Shown here piece after piece: positions 36,135-48,351 of a stretch of DNA of 64,000 nt; position 1 is the stretch's first letter, and every line of letters begins with the position of its first letter. The notes under the pieces were generated by a model, which was not told where the DNA came from, made no database searches, and saw nothing but the letters and a program-made list of their open reading frames with translations. The position numbers and the translations under genes are program-made. The stretch is from contig QZCP01000074.1 in NCBI GenBank assembly GCA_003956705.1, positions 68,160 through 132,159 on the forward strand, written 5' to 3'. This DNA is from Brevipalpus yothersi (taxonomy: Eukaryota; Arthropoda; Arachnida; Trombidiformes; Tenuipalpidae).

Positions 36135-37005
36135 ATGGCGGAAGCTGAAAAGTGAGTATATTGAACTTGAGAGAAAAAATCGAAATCTAAACATCTGTTC
36201 ATTAATTTGATTCCTTCTGTTTCTGTTTCTCTTCTTTACTTAATGTAATAGTCCAGAGATTATCACCAATAAAGTTCTCAATGGTGCTCATGCTGAGCTT
36301 CAAGAGAGTGAAAATGATAAGATTGGCTCAGCCTCGGAAGCGGTTCTGAAGCGAACTGATGATCAAACAATTGACCAAGGTCCTCCAGCACCTTTCATCA
36401 ATCCGGAAATTGAAATAACTCATCCAACATATGATGGATCACAGCGTGGGGGACCGGTTGAGACTTCTACACAGACTAATCGTTCTCTTGATCGTGGTGA
36501 TTCGGTAGTTGATTCAATTCCTAAGCGTAAGGATAGCCTTAGTGATGGCCAAAAATCTTCCGAACAAACACCATGCACATCACCTCAACACAAGCCTACC
36601 AGAAAGATTTCCCAAAGTAGTGGAGCTAAACCGTTTCCGATTAGAGGTAAAATTTCTAAGTGTTCTGAGTGTGATCCTTGTGATTTTTTTACTGATCTCG
36701 ACTTGGGGATATTCCCACATCTATCTTCCTCTACTAGGTGATCGAACAACTAATTGGGTAAATTTACCGCACGTCATCGCCATGGTGGGCTTACCTGCTC
36801 GAGGTAAAACATATATTGCTAAAAAGCTAACCCGATATCTTAATTGGATTGGCATAAAAACTCGAGTCTTCAATGTTGGCGAATATCGAAGACAAGCTAC
36901 CGAAGCTTACAAGAATCATGATTTCTTCCGGCCTGATAATCAAGAAGCAATGAGAATAAGAAAGTAAGTTCACTCTTCCATTAAGGAAGACAAAACGACT
37001 TTGTT

Positions 37006-37057
<52 letters not shown>

Positions 37058-40000
37058 TTCTATTTCGGTACGCAGTAAATGTGCTCTTGATGCACTCGAA
37101 GATATGTGTCGTTGGCTGATGGAAGATAATGGTGAAGTGGCGGTTTACGATGCTACAAATACGACCTATTCTAGGAGAAAGTTGATCTATGAGATCATTA
37201 TTGAGAAATATGGTTTCAAATTATTTTTTGTCGAGTCTGTCTGTCACGCACCTGATATCATTGAGGCAAACATAAAGGTAAACTGTTGAGATGAGCTATT
37301 CATATCAGATTATCTGTTAACCAGAATGTCTTTTAACTCCAGGAAGTGAAGGTTCATAGTCCTGATTATCGTAATATGGACAAAGAGAAAGCTTTGGAAG
37401 ATTTTCTGCGAAGAATTGAACATTACAAACAGGCCTATGAAACATTGGATGAAGAGAAAGAGAAAGATTATTCCTTCATGCAAATATTCAATGCTGGTGA
37501 AAAAGTGTTGGTCCATCGTCATGAGGGTCACATTCAGAGTCGTGTAGTATACTATTTGATGAATATTCACATCACTCCAAGATCAATATACCTCACTCGT
37601 CATGGAGAAAGTGTGTATAATCTGATGGGCCGAATAGGTGGTGACTCAGATCTATCCGAAAGAGGATGGCAGTATGCTAGAGCTCTTTCCCAGTACATTT
37701 CGGATCAAAAAATTGATCGTCTGCGAGTATGGACTTCTCAACTTAAGCGAACAATTCAAACAGCCGAATGGATTCGAGCTCCTCAAGAACGCTGGAAGGC
37801 GTTGAATGAAATCGATGCTGGTATATGTGAAGAGATGACATATGAAGAGATTCAAGAAAAATATCCAGAGGAGTTTGCCCTCCGAGATCAGGATAAATTC
37901 CATTATCGCTATCCAAAAGGAGAGGTTAGTTCAACACTGATAGAGTCCATCTCTCTTCGTTCTTATCATCTAGTTGGCGTTGATTAAGATGCTGTAAAGT
38001 ATAATCATGTTCAAAGTTCATTGATAGTACTCTTAATTGATGTTCGCCTTCTTTGACTCGGAAAGCTGTCACAATCATCATCGGTGCAACTTATTATTTA
38101 CTTAATCTTAATTGGACCTCATCCTCTTCTCTTCTCAACTTCTACGCTAATATTGCTTCACTTTCTCCCCATTGATTACTCATTGCAATCTCTTTTTTTT
38201 ATTATTATCATCAGTCATATGAAGACTTGGTCGCACGACTAGAGCCAGTGATTATGGAATTGGAACGTCAAGAAAATGTGCTAGTTGTTGCCCATCAAGC
38301 GGTTCTGAGATGCTTATTAGCATATTTTTTGGACAAAACATCAGGTAAAATAGCTATTGCATAACATATACATTATTTTTGTCTCTCTCTCTCTTCCATT
38401 TTTTTTCGTTTGTTTGTTATTTTAGCATCTTGAAAGATGACCTAACTTACCTAATTATTTGAAAAGAAAAAAATCAATATCTCAGTTAGGCATTCAAAAA
38501 ACTTTTAGCCTTCTTGCTCTCTCTTTCTCTCTCTCTATACATCTATCAGCCACATTCTGATCGGAAACCACTCTTCCCTATTGCACTTTTTCTCTCTCTC
38601 CACATCTTTCTCTCTCTCTCTCTTTCTCATAGCCGAAACACCCGTTATTCGAATACCCTTACACACTATCATCCAACTCAAACCAGCTGCCTACGGATGC
38701 GTCAAGTGTGAAATTGCTATTCCAATCGATGCTGTTGATGATCACAAGCTACTTTAAGGGTCAAACCGATATATTTATAGGGATGAAGAGAAGGAGGAAG
38801 AAGAAGAAGATGATGAAGAATAAAAAGGCGCAAAAAAAAGAATAACAACGAATTGTATAGATCGCCCGTAAAAAAACCCTTTAATCCATTGGATTTGGGT
38901 GAGGTTGATGAGAATCTATTGTGTTGTTTTTTTTCATTCTGGATTCTCGATTACTTTAAATTATCTTTTCTCGATTAACGGTATGTGTGAACAGGAACTC
39001 TCCGTTCTAGCCCACATTCGTTTATCGCTGTGTGTTAGCTTCAAAAATCAAACAAACTTTTATATACTCTACCTCTGGTTGCATATCGCAGCATCTTATT
39101 TCCTCCCACCATCACCACCACCACAATTAATCTACTTCCTAATGTTCAATATTTTGGGAGGAAATGATGATCTTGTTTTCACTTCCTCAAATCAGTTCAG
39201 ATCGTGAGTCTTGATGGGAATATATTTTTATTCCCTTTTAATTCTGTTCATGAAAGTCAAAAAATATATACTCGTTTTTTTGGTTAGATTTGCGCTAAGC
39301 AATGTGTATCCATATTGCCACTACATGATTTTTCTCTGTTCAAAACACTTGTTAAATGATGATTAACTGGCATAATAGAATTTTCTGAATTAGATGATGA
39401 TGATGATCAATATATAACAAATCTATTTTGACTAATACATTTGTCTGAAATTTTTCACCTATTGCTGCCCTCCGATTTCGACGTTCCTGCCTTTCTTCCT
39501 TCCTCATCTTGTGGCCATCACACATGAAGGAACCAAAGAAAAAAATTATCACAATAGCAGAGAACTAATTAATATACAAATTTTGTCTCTTTCCCCCCAT
39601 TGCACAGAAGAACTGCCTTATTTGAGAATACCTCTGCATACCATTCTGAAATTAACTCCGATCGCTTACGGGTGTGAAGTCGAAGAATTCAAAGTGCCTA
39701 TTGAAGCGGTGAACACTCATCGCGATAAGCCAAAGGTGAGAATATTCGAATCAGATAAACATGATGGTTCAAAAAAATTTTATCATCATGATAATTATCA
39801 TCATGATAACCATGATATCAGGCAAAAATTACCTCTGGCATCTCATGCGAAATGATGACTTGAAATTTTATTTCGCATATTGTGTACAACACAGTTAGCT
39901 AACTTTTTAATGTTTTCTCACAGGTCATTCCGAATCTTCCCAGACTTTATAGTCGAGCTTCTCTTGCCGATGTGCTCGCTCTTACCTTACCATCGAAAGG

Positions 40001-40451
40001 ACAGAGTTCTATTCTTCGACGCCATTCGGCCAATAAATGAGTCGAATTGTTTCTTCTCTAGTTTTTCTCATAGATAATTGCTCATTAGTTTCCAATATTT
40101 TTCATTAGAATTCATGCTAGTTTAGATTACTTGAGATTATCCATCTTGATATTAGTTTTGTGCACCATTTCCATTCATCTTGCTCTCTCTCTCTCTAGAA
40201 TCGTTTCACCCTAGTATTTCTTCTAGCACTTCACTAGTGTTTGATCATTCCCAAATATGCACTTCCACCAGTAGAATTTATAGAATTCAGACTAATTCTA
40301 TAGATTAATGAATATCATAACCTTTTCTCTCCTTTAAAACAGCTTTGCTAATTGTTCAAATATTAACCGCATATCTTTCCCTAATTAGAATTGTTGTGCA
40401 GAAAGAACTCGCGAGGATGCCTTAAAAACGGTACCTTCTCATCCATTGTGA
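36135..40451 (+). CDS. PFKFB: 6-phosphofructo-2-kinase/fructose-2,6-bisphosphatase with alternative 3' exons
   Basis: Bifunctional enzyme that makes and degrades fructose-2,6-bisphosphate, the activator of phosphofructokinase-1 (cytosolic glycolytic control). Common exons: 36135-36151, 36252-36646, 36738-36963, 37076-37277, 37343-37924, 38215-38344. The kinase domain has the Walker A box GLPARGKT and NVGEYRRQ. The phosphatase domain has LTRHGES (catalytic His) and VVAHQAVLRC. A Ser/Thr-rich N-terminal extension of ~137 residues precedes the kinase. Exon 38215-38344 ends in phase 1 and can join either of two homologous exons: 38633-38757 (terminal, ETPVIRIPLHTIIQLKPAAY, then stop) or 39608-39735 (ELPYLRIPLHTILKLTPIAY). 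The latter joins 39924-40040 (Arg/Ser/Leu-rich tail) or 40389-40451 (RTREDALKTVPSHPL, the tail most like other animals). Frames close in all three. Confidence 0.93.
37010..37054. repeat. (CT)22 microsatellite in PFKFB intron
   Basis: CT tract forming most of the intron between exons 36738-36963 and 37076-37277, shortly before the acceptor, where it may act as the polypyrimidine tract. Confidence 0.96.
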
Positions 40452-41340
40452 TACGATTTGCTCCGTTTATGAACACACCATCCACAAGTTATCCGAAGTA
40501 TTTTTCCAAGGCTCACAAACCCGATTATTTTGGTGTCAAAGAAAGTTTCAAGAATCCAGGATCTTTTGAATTCTTTTTTTCCCGCTCAGTAGTGTTATTT
40601 TTCTTTGTTAATTGCCATTTATTTCATGAAAAGAGCTTTTCTTTAAGTCTAATATAAGGTGTTGCAATTCCCGTGCATTAAAGTCATCAATTTTTTTTCT
40701 TGATTTGCCTGCTTGATCCTTTTAAAACCTTTGTTTTATCCCTCAGATTTGAGTTGACCAAATCTCATTCATTTATCCTCAATTCACTATCTAGTACTAA
40801 CAAAGAACTGAATTGACATCTCACTTTTCAATACTGATTCAATTTACACTTCACTTTGTGCTTTACATAGCAGGCAGCTTGCTTCATTTACTATCATATT
40901 GGCTCATTATTATGCATTTGTGTAACAAATAGCCCAGCTACTAGTAAACTAGGTGATCACTTTGAACTGATACTCAATAGAAGGCATCTGCTACTGAATC
41001 AAATCTAATTTTTTGTCAATAATTACAATGACTATGGCTGCGTTAAATTTTACTGAGTGTCTAATTGGGCTAAGATCAAAATTTGGTAAGATTGGTTTAG
41101 TTTAAGGATCCATCAGATTGAGTTTTGGTACAAATTCGATCAAAAACATTGAACACTTTATTCTTCGTAGAGTGATGAAATGTATCTCCTCTACTGGAAT
41201 GAGAATCGATCTAAAGAAGAGTTAAATCTAAATCTAAATTTTTAATTTTCATATCAAGTTATCACAATACTGTGTCCATTGGAGTAAAATACGTGATTCA
41301 TAACCTAATGAGAGATAGACAGACTATAGGACTAGATTTC
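40452..41340. other. Intergenic, PFKFB 3' flank
   Basis: No gene supported. It contains AATAAA-like signals and AT-rich sequence up to the first relic of the secreted-protein cluster. Confidence 0.5.
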
Positions 41341-41545
41341 ATGAAGGAGTTTTTTACTGTCGGGTGCTCAACTATACTATTTTTGGTGAAGGGTTCAACA
41401 GGTGAGCAAAATTTTCAACTTTTACGAATGTGACCCATTGATCTTTCTATCAATCAGGCATTTCAAAAATGAACATGAGAAATAGGAAAAAGCTATGCTC
41501 TGAATATAACCAAATGATCAAGTTGCGAATTGCTTGATGAGAAAA
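41341..41545 (+). pseudogene. Relic of a family A secreted-protein gene (exon 1 and part of exon 2)
   Basis: A decayed copy. 41341-41401 reads MKEFFTVGCSTILFLVKGST, a signal-peptide-like exon 1 ending in phase 1 at a GTGAGC donor, as in the intact copies. After a 56-nt intron, exon 2 starts at 41458 and keeps a recognisable LCSEYNQMIK, matching LCSQYDQMTK of the gene at 42.5 kb, then hits TGA. Nothing resembling exon 3 follows. Confidence 0.68.
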
Positions 41546-42455
41546 TGAGATAAGATTGGTGGCCAATGATATTTGAAGAGTTTTCTCCGGTTTTTCCAAG
41601 AACTTTGTTAACCGCACTGAATTAATCATCAAATATCTCATCGAAAGTCTGATATGATGATCGAAAATTGCCATATAGCTTCATCTGGCTGCCGAAAAAT
41701 AGCAGCAACACTCGATTCCATCATGGCTATAAACTTTTGGCTTTCCTTTTTATCTGTGAGAATCTTTTTTGAAACTGAAACAGTATATACTCAATTATTG
41801 ATATACATCTCTTCCTTTTTTCTATTCCCAGCAATGATTGCGAGCATATGTTGAAAAAAAATGATTTTTTTTCTCTGAGGACTAGATTTTTGTTTGATAA
41901 GTTTTCATATAATAATGATCATCGCACTGAAATTATTCGTAACTTTCTACTGATACTATTCAATGCCATCGATTGTATATTATTCATATCATACTTTTTC
42001 CAATATATCTTTTTTTTCGCTCTCATTCTTCCTCAAGCATCTTTCATATCTAACAATTTATTCATTTCTTATGAATCCAAAAATTCTGATAGCTTCCACT
42101 GATGGATTATTTTTTTGTCGGTTGATGCTTTCTTCAAAAATTTGATAATTTTCAAGAAATTTTGATGAAATGTTAATCAAATCTACATGCAGAAATATTT
42201 GAGTGAACTATCAATGGCTGGGATGCAAACTCTTACTCAATGAGTGTGTAAATTTCTGTAATTGTTAAATGGACTTGTAAAAACATGTGACTCGAATGTA
42301 AAACAGAGAAAAATCTGGTTTCATTCCCGATTTTTTTAAATTTCCATTAAGTTGAGCTATCATGATAATTTGATTGGAGCGAAAAATTTCCTCTTAAACA
42401 AGCAAAACAAAAATTGTTGTCAAAAACTCAGTCGAGAGTAAGACTTATCTGTACA
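41546..42455. repeat. Duplicated 5' flank of family A genes (copy 1)
   Basis: Roughly 41640-42320 is nearly identical to 44065-44740 upstream of the next gene, differing by small indels and substitutions. It is probably the duplicated promoter. ORFs in it are incidental. Confidence 0.8.
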
Positions 42456-43526
42456 ATGGAAATCAAAAAGTTTGTTTATGTTCTCCTGAGTTTGACTATA
42501 CTTTTCTTGTCAGAAAGTGTCACAGGTAAGTGAACCTTTGAATCTCTGAGATTGTAATCCATTGACTATTCCCACCAGGTACTTCGAACAACCGACTAGA
42601 GAAATATGGAGAATTATGCTCTCAGTATGACCAGATGACCAAGATAGGATTGCCCGAAGAGGAATTGGAAAAATTATTTGAAAATATGCTGAAATCGGAA
42701 ATGAATAATATTCAGGGAAAACAGAATTCTGATGTACTCAAGTGAGTCATAGATTAGTATTGATGAGACTAAATTAATGAATTAATCTTGTCTTTCCATA
42801 TCAAAACATGAATAACCACCATCGAAACCTCTTCCAATCAATAGAGGAGGGAAACCTATGTACACTTCGTACTCCGACGATGTGAAAAATGATGTTATGG
42901 TGCAAAGTGAAGACAAAATTGGGGAATATGGGCAGCTTGTGCGAAGTGTTAATGTTGGAAATGGAGAATCTACTGGAACATATGGTTCAGCCGTTAGTAT
43001 TGTCCAGGGAAATCAACATTTTTCTGGGTCCGATGTCAAACTAATTGTGGCCACAATCGAAGCAGCTATCAGTGCCTTCAAAAAACATGCCGCTAGATCG
43101 GAAAAAAATAATTCTCCAAACTTCTTGCTTAGAAAAGGGAGAAAATCTTGCCAAAATATGATAGACGATGCCTACAAGCGACTTGTGAAAGAAATAAATT
43201 CAGAGAAAAGTGTCTCATTTAGTGGCTCAAAGTTTGGATCAGAAATGAATTCAGATTCTTCAAGCAGAAGTGGTAAGAATTATAATGAACAAGGTGGAAA
43301 TACTACTTTAGTGGATAATCAAGCCAGCATCGGACCAGATGGATATGCAACCAATGTGATCAATGTGGCTACTGGGGAAGCGAGTAATACTGGAACAGCT
43401 TTTTTAATTGATTTTCAAAGTCATGGAAAGTATCAAGATAGTAGTGCTGATTTATTTAAAATAACTGCAAGTACTCCAGTTTCAATGATGAAAGCAGATT
43501 CTCTGAAAAAGATTCCGAAAAAATGA
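42456..43526 (+). CDS. Secreted two-module protein, family A copy 1 (304 aa)
   Basis: Unnamed family; I do not know its function. Exons are 42456-42525, 42579-42741 and 42845-43526 (phases 1 and 2). Exon 1 is a signal peptide (MEIKKFVYVLLSLTILFL). Exon 2 (163 nt in every copy) has one Cys (ELCSQYDQ) and Glu/Leu-rich helix. Exon 3 has an N-terminal module (VQSEDKIGEYGQLVRSVNVG, then STGTY), a helical basic middle with the second conserved Cys (KSCQNMIDDAYKRLVKEI), a Ser/Asn/Gly linker, and a C-terminal module (ASIGPDGYATNVINVATGEA, then NTGT). The two modules are similar to each other. After them comes FQSHGKYQD and a basic tail. Only two Cys are conserved, so one disulfide at most. Likely exported; structural, cement or effector roles are all open. 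Confidence 0.8.
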
Positions 43527-44890
43527 TCTTCTCTGATCATGGAAGATCAATCGAGAAGACGCTTGTGTGAATGGTTATCGTCGATTATTAAGATGATTTC
43601 ATATCTCACAATATGATTCCCTAGGTGAATTCGTAATCATTTTTGAGGTATAATTACTCTTTTCTGTGTACAAAAAGATAATTTGCAACATATTTACCCT
43701 GATTAAAACATTTTCTTACCATCATTCTACTGTGAAGGCTGATTAATTGATAAATGGCACATACGATGGCAATACTAGCATACTTCTGCAAACAGCTTCG
43801 ACCGAGATCAAACAATTTCTCTCACTTTGTCAAATTTTTCTGAATCAATCATACTTGCATAATGATCAGTAGGAACATTTCTTTTTCAAGAATTAGAGTG
43901 GATAGAAATTTTCAACGAAAGTTAGTGATAGAAATAAGTTAAAAAAGCAATGCCTAAGTTTGCTGAACAAATGATCCTAGTGCAGAACTGATGGTCATTC
44001 AAACGAATAACAAATACCACAATGCTGTAGAATGAAGAGAATGGCATTGATCAGCTGTGGACAGTTTTTCCATAAACTTTGTTAGCAATGCTAAATTAAT
44101 CGTCAATTATCTCATCAAAAATCTGATGATCCAAAATTTTGGGAAAGCTTTATTTGACAGCCAAAAAACAGCATCAACACTCGATCTCATCATGGCTAGA
44201 AACTTTTGGCTTTCCTTTTATATCCCTGAGAATCTTATTTGAAACTGAAACAGTATATACTCAATTATTGATATACATCTCTTCCTTTTTTCTATTCCCA
44301 GCAATGATTGCGAGCATATGTTGAAAAAAAAATGATTTTTTTTTTCTCTGAGGACTAGATTTTTGTTTGATAAGTTTTCATATAATAGTGATCATCGCAC
44401 TGAAATTATTCGTAACTTTCTACTGATACTATTCAATGCCATCGATTGTATATTATTCATATCATACTTTTTCCAATATTTCTTTTTTTTCGCTCTCATT
44501 CTTCCTCAAGCATCTTTCATATCTAACTATTTATTCATTTCTTATGAATCCAAAAATTCTGATAGCTTCCACTGATGGATTATTTTTTTGTCGGTTGATG
44601 CTTTCTTCAAAAATTTGATAATTTTCAAGAAATTTTGATGATTTGAGTGAACTATCAATGGCTGGGATGCAAACTCTTACTCAATCAGTGTGTAAATTTC
44701 TGTAATTGTTAAATGGACTTGTAAAAACATGTGACTCAAATGTGAAGCAGAAAGAAAATCTGGTTTTATTCCAGATTTCTATGAAGTTGAGGTATCATGA
44801 TAATTTGATGGGAACAGAAAATTTTCTCTTAAACAAGCAGAACAGAAATTGCAGTCAAAAACTCAGTTCAGAGTAAGACTTATCTGTACA
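43527..44890. repeat. Family A spacer with duplicated 5' flank (copy 2)
   Basis: 44065-44740 repeats 41640-42320. The part at 43900-44055 recurs at about 46420-46570 and 48190-48330, marking edges of the duplication unit. No gene is supported. Confidence 0.75.
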
Positions 44891-45908
44891 ATGGGAATCA
44901 AAAAGTTTGTTTATGTTCTCCTGAGTTTGACTATACTTTTCTCTTCAAGAAGTGTCACAGGTAAGTGAACCCTTGAATCTCTGAGATTGTCATCCATTAA
45001 CTATTTCCACCAGGTACTTCGAACAATCGACCAGAGAAGTATGGAGAGCTATGCTCTCAATATGACCGTTTGGTCAAGATAGGATTACCTGAAGAGGAAT
45101 TGGAAAAATTATTCGAAAATATGCTGAAATTGGAAATGAATAATATTCAAGGAAAACAGAGCTCTGATGTACTCAAGTGAGTCATAGATCAGTATCAATG
45201 GGACTGAATAAGTCGATCTCGTCGTTTTATATCAAAATATGAATAATTACAAAATCTCTTATAATTGTTAGAGGAGAAGAACAGTGGCAGTACAGCGATG
45301 AAAATAATGATGTAATCCTACAGAGTGATGACAAAGTTGGTGAATATGGACAACTAGTTCGAAATATTGTTGTTGGAAACGAGAATTCAACAGGAATGTA
45401 TGATTCAGCTATTGATATGGTTCAGGACAATCATCTTTTTTCGGAATCAGATGTCAAACAAGTTACAGTTAGAATCGAAACAGCTATCAGTCCACTTGGA
45501 AAACATTCGATCAGATCGAGAAAAAATAATTCTCCAAACTTCTTGCTCAGAAAAGGGAAAAAATCTTGTCAGAATATGATAGAAGATGTTCACAAACGAA
45601 TGATAAAAAGAATAAGTTCTGAGAAGAATGTCTCATTCAGAGGCTCGAAGCTTGCACCAGAAAGGAATTCAGGTTCTTCAAACAGAGGTGGTCAGAATTC
45701 TGATGACCGAGGTGGAGATACTACTTTGGTGGATAATCAAGCCAACATCGGACCAAATGGACATGCAACAGATGTGATCACTGTAGCTACTGGACAAGCG
45801 ACCCATATGGGGGGAGGTCAAGTAACTGATAATGAAAGTCATGGAGAGTATCAGGATAGTAAAGTCGATCTATTTCATTTGGTTACAAGTGTTCTAGTTG
45901 GACGGTAG
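44891..45908 (+). CDS. Secreted two-module protein, family A copy 2 (289 aa)
   Basis: Tandem paralog of the gene at 42.5 kb. Exons are 44891-44960, 45014-45176 and 45272-45908, identical lengths for exons 1 and 2 and identical phases. The signal peptide is MGIKKFVYVLLSLTILF. The modules are SDDKVGEYGQLVRNIVVGNE and ANIGPNGHATDVITVATGQA, with the middle KKSCQNMIEDVHKRMIKRI. It differs from copy 1 by many replacements in exon 3 and a shorter tail ending LVTSVLVGR, while signal peptide and exon 2 are nearly unchanged. That pattern suggests uneven divergence along the gene (inference). Confidence 0.78.
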
Positions 45909-47004
45909 AAGGCTAATTCTAAGAGAAAAATGATCATCTCTGATAATGGAAGATCAATCGGGGAGATGCTTGTGTAGGATTGCTATTGTCAATTATCAAG
46001 GTGATTCTATATCTCAAAATATAATTCCTAGGTGAATTCACAATCGTTCTCGAGATATAATCACTTTTTTGGTAGACAAAAGTATAATTTCAACATACAT
46101 GTATTTCATCCGATTAAAAACCTTTGATCACCACCATTCTACTGTGAAGGATGATCGATTGATCAAAGGCAATACTAACAAGCAAGTTGTAAGCCTGTGA
46201 ACAGCTTCAATATAAGCTCATAGCAATCTCATTCATCCATTTTGTTGAATTCTCTGAAATTTCCTAGATTAATCATACTTGCATAATGATCAGTAGGAAT
46301 CCAGTTAGAATTTCTCAACATATCATGTTATATGAATGATAGAAGTACAGTGATGATCATTCAATTTCGTCCACGCATGCAGACCATATAGTACTAAGAG
46401 CATTCTAAAATCATTTTATGTAAGTCAAAAACAAGCAATGAGTAAGTTTGCTGAACAACTGATACTAATGTAAAACTGATGGAGAAAATGAGAGAGAGAG
46501 AGAAAGAGAGATCATCTCAATCCAATCAAATTCCAAACGAATGCCATACGGTACAATGAAAAAAATGGCATTGGTCAGTTGTGGACAATTTTTCCATGAA
46601 CTTTGTTAACAGCACTAAATTAATCATTAATTGTCTCAGCAAATGTCTGATATGATGATCAAAAATTTTCATATAGCTTTAACCGGCAGACAAAACATAG
46701 CAGCTTCAACACTCGATTTCATCATGAACCCTATCCGAATGATTCACACTTTTTTCTCACACTCAATATCATAACAATCAAGCCCAGAAACTTGTATTAA
46801 CCAAGAAAATCATTTCCAATTAGTATTTTCTCTCACAATATTCATTAGATTTAGTGATTTTGCATCAAAATACAGATTAGAGAAATTGGCTTCTTCAAGG
46901 AAGACTTTTGCTTAATTGAAGTTAAATTATGAATCGAAAGTGGTTTGTTCATGTAGCTGTTGATCGGATCATTTCTATTTGCCTATGATTTACAAAAAAG
47001 AATA
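45909..47004. other. Family A 3' flank and partial third duplication unit
   Basis: Contains a degraded third copy of the family A upstream region (about 46420-46720), then the 3' flank of the minus-strand membrane-protein gene. The latter recurs at about 54540-54760. Confidence 0.6.
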
Positions 47005-47604
47005 TTATGGTACGATGTGATCCATTTTGACTCCTTGGTCTTTTCTGGAGGAGCGGCAGCAACACACACCACGAAAACATTTTACACAACAGCATATTAC
47101 CATCAAGATTCCAATCAGGATTGAGCCAATCAAAATAGATGGAGCATAATTGACTATGAGACAAACCGGGCTCTGGTGAGAGAGGGGAAGATTTATATCA
47201 TGATTAGTTGAGGAGCAGAAGATATTATTTAGAAGAATAGGAAATGAAAATTTCAAATCTATAAGATATTCTAAGAATTTACTCACATAGAAACCATGTA
47301 CATAGCTGATACAATTACCAACCCTTTCTATTCTACTCGTCGCTATATTGGCACATTTATCATCAGCCATACTTCTGATACAATGCTTTATGAAGGAACC
47401 TACACAGCATCCCGAAATTCTTTCACCAAATATTTTTGTAATCGAATTTGTGATTGGATCGGGAGGTTCGAACTTTGCCTTCATTTCTCCATAACAGGCT
47501 TCTTGTGCTAGAGGTAGGTCCCAAAGGCAAGAGAACGAGCCTATAGGGAACACACAAAAAGTGGCCAAAATTATTGACAAGAGAAACAATTTCATGGCCA
47601 TCAT
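47005..47604 (-). CDS. Cys-rich type I membrane protein (two exons, 161 aa)
   Basis: Unnamed. Exon 1 is 47287-47604 and exon 2 is 47005-47172 (phase 0, 114-nt intron). A signal peptide (MKLFLLSIILATFCVFPIG) is followed by an ectodomain with a regular cysteine set (SCLW, EACY, GCC, HC, KC, NC). Exon 2 then encodes SPVCLIVNYAPSILIGSILI, entering a membrane helix, with a Cys-rich juxtamembrane tail (ICCCVKCFRGVCCC), probably palmitoylated. The intron is a multiple of three and has no stop, so retention would insert 38 residues before the membrane helix. The gene sits antisense among the family A genes. Pseudogene copies lie at 54.8 and 56.5 kb. Confidence 0.72.
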   Translation of the reverse strand: MMAMKLFLLSIILATFCVFPIGSFSCLWDLPLAQEACYGEMKAKFEPPDPITNSITKIFGERISGCCVGSFIKHCIRSMADDKCANIATSRIERVGNCISYVHGFYVSKFLEYLIDLKFSFPILLNNIFCSSTNHDINLPLSHQSPVCLIVNYAPSILIGSILIGILMVICCCVKCFRGVCCCRSSRKDQGVKMDHIVP

Positions 47605-48351
47605 GTTAGAATATGAAGGAATGTGGAATCCAATTAAGATGTATTTATCGAAAGAGAAATGACTTGATTAAGATTGGCTAACTCTCATTCTCTCTAAATT
47701 TTTGACATTGGGCATAGTTAGGTACTTGATTTTGTTTGAATGCTCATCAGCAACTCGGGAGATTAAGTTCCATCAGATAACCATAGTCGAGAATGAGATA
47801 CAATCTTGAACATTGGTATCATGGAGCTATTGGAGTTCAGTTTACCGATTCACTGCTGGGACACACTTCACCAGCTCACAAGCTCTAGTTATTAGAACAT
47901 TTCAGATCAATCAGGAAGATCAAAGATCAATGAGAGCATAGGAATACTCATTTAAAAAGTACACACCCTTCTCTTGAATAGACGAAAATGATAAACTCAT
48001 ATTCGAATTGAGGGAATATGTTCTAAGAAAACTGAAGGAACAATTTTTTTTACAGATTTTCTAATAGAAATTAGATGCGGTGAGGACCACTTGTGCTGCA
48101 ATCTGTTGGAGGTCATAGTGCAGAATATACAGTTTCATTCGACAAGCCTCGAATCTGATAAGGAGAAGAATTGAATTTTTCTACATAAGTGAGTGGTAGA
48201 TATAAGTTAAAAACAAGCAATGCCCAAGTTTGATGAACAAATGATGTTAGTGTAGAACTGATCGCCATTCAAACGAATAACAAATACCACAATTATGTAG
48301 AATGAGGAGAATGGCATTGATTGTGGAAACCTTACATTAACTTGCTCCTTA
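47605..48351. other. Spacer, partly duplicated
   Basis: Upstream region of the 47-kb membrane gene, which resembles the flank at 56800-57130, plus a family A flank remnant near 48190-48330. No gene is supported. Confidence 0.5.

Noticed and set aside
41654..42145. ORFs conserved between 41.6-42.1 kb and 44.1-44.6 kb
   Set aside because: Similarity is at DNA level with indels that change frame. Explained by duplication of the promoter flank.
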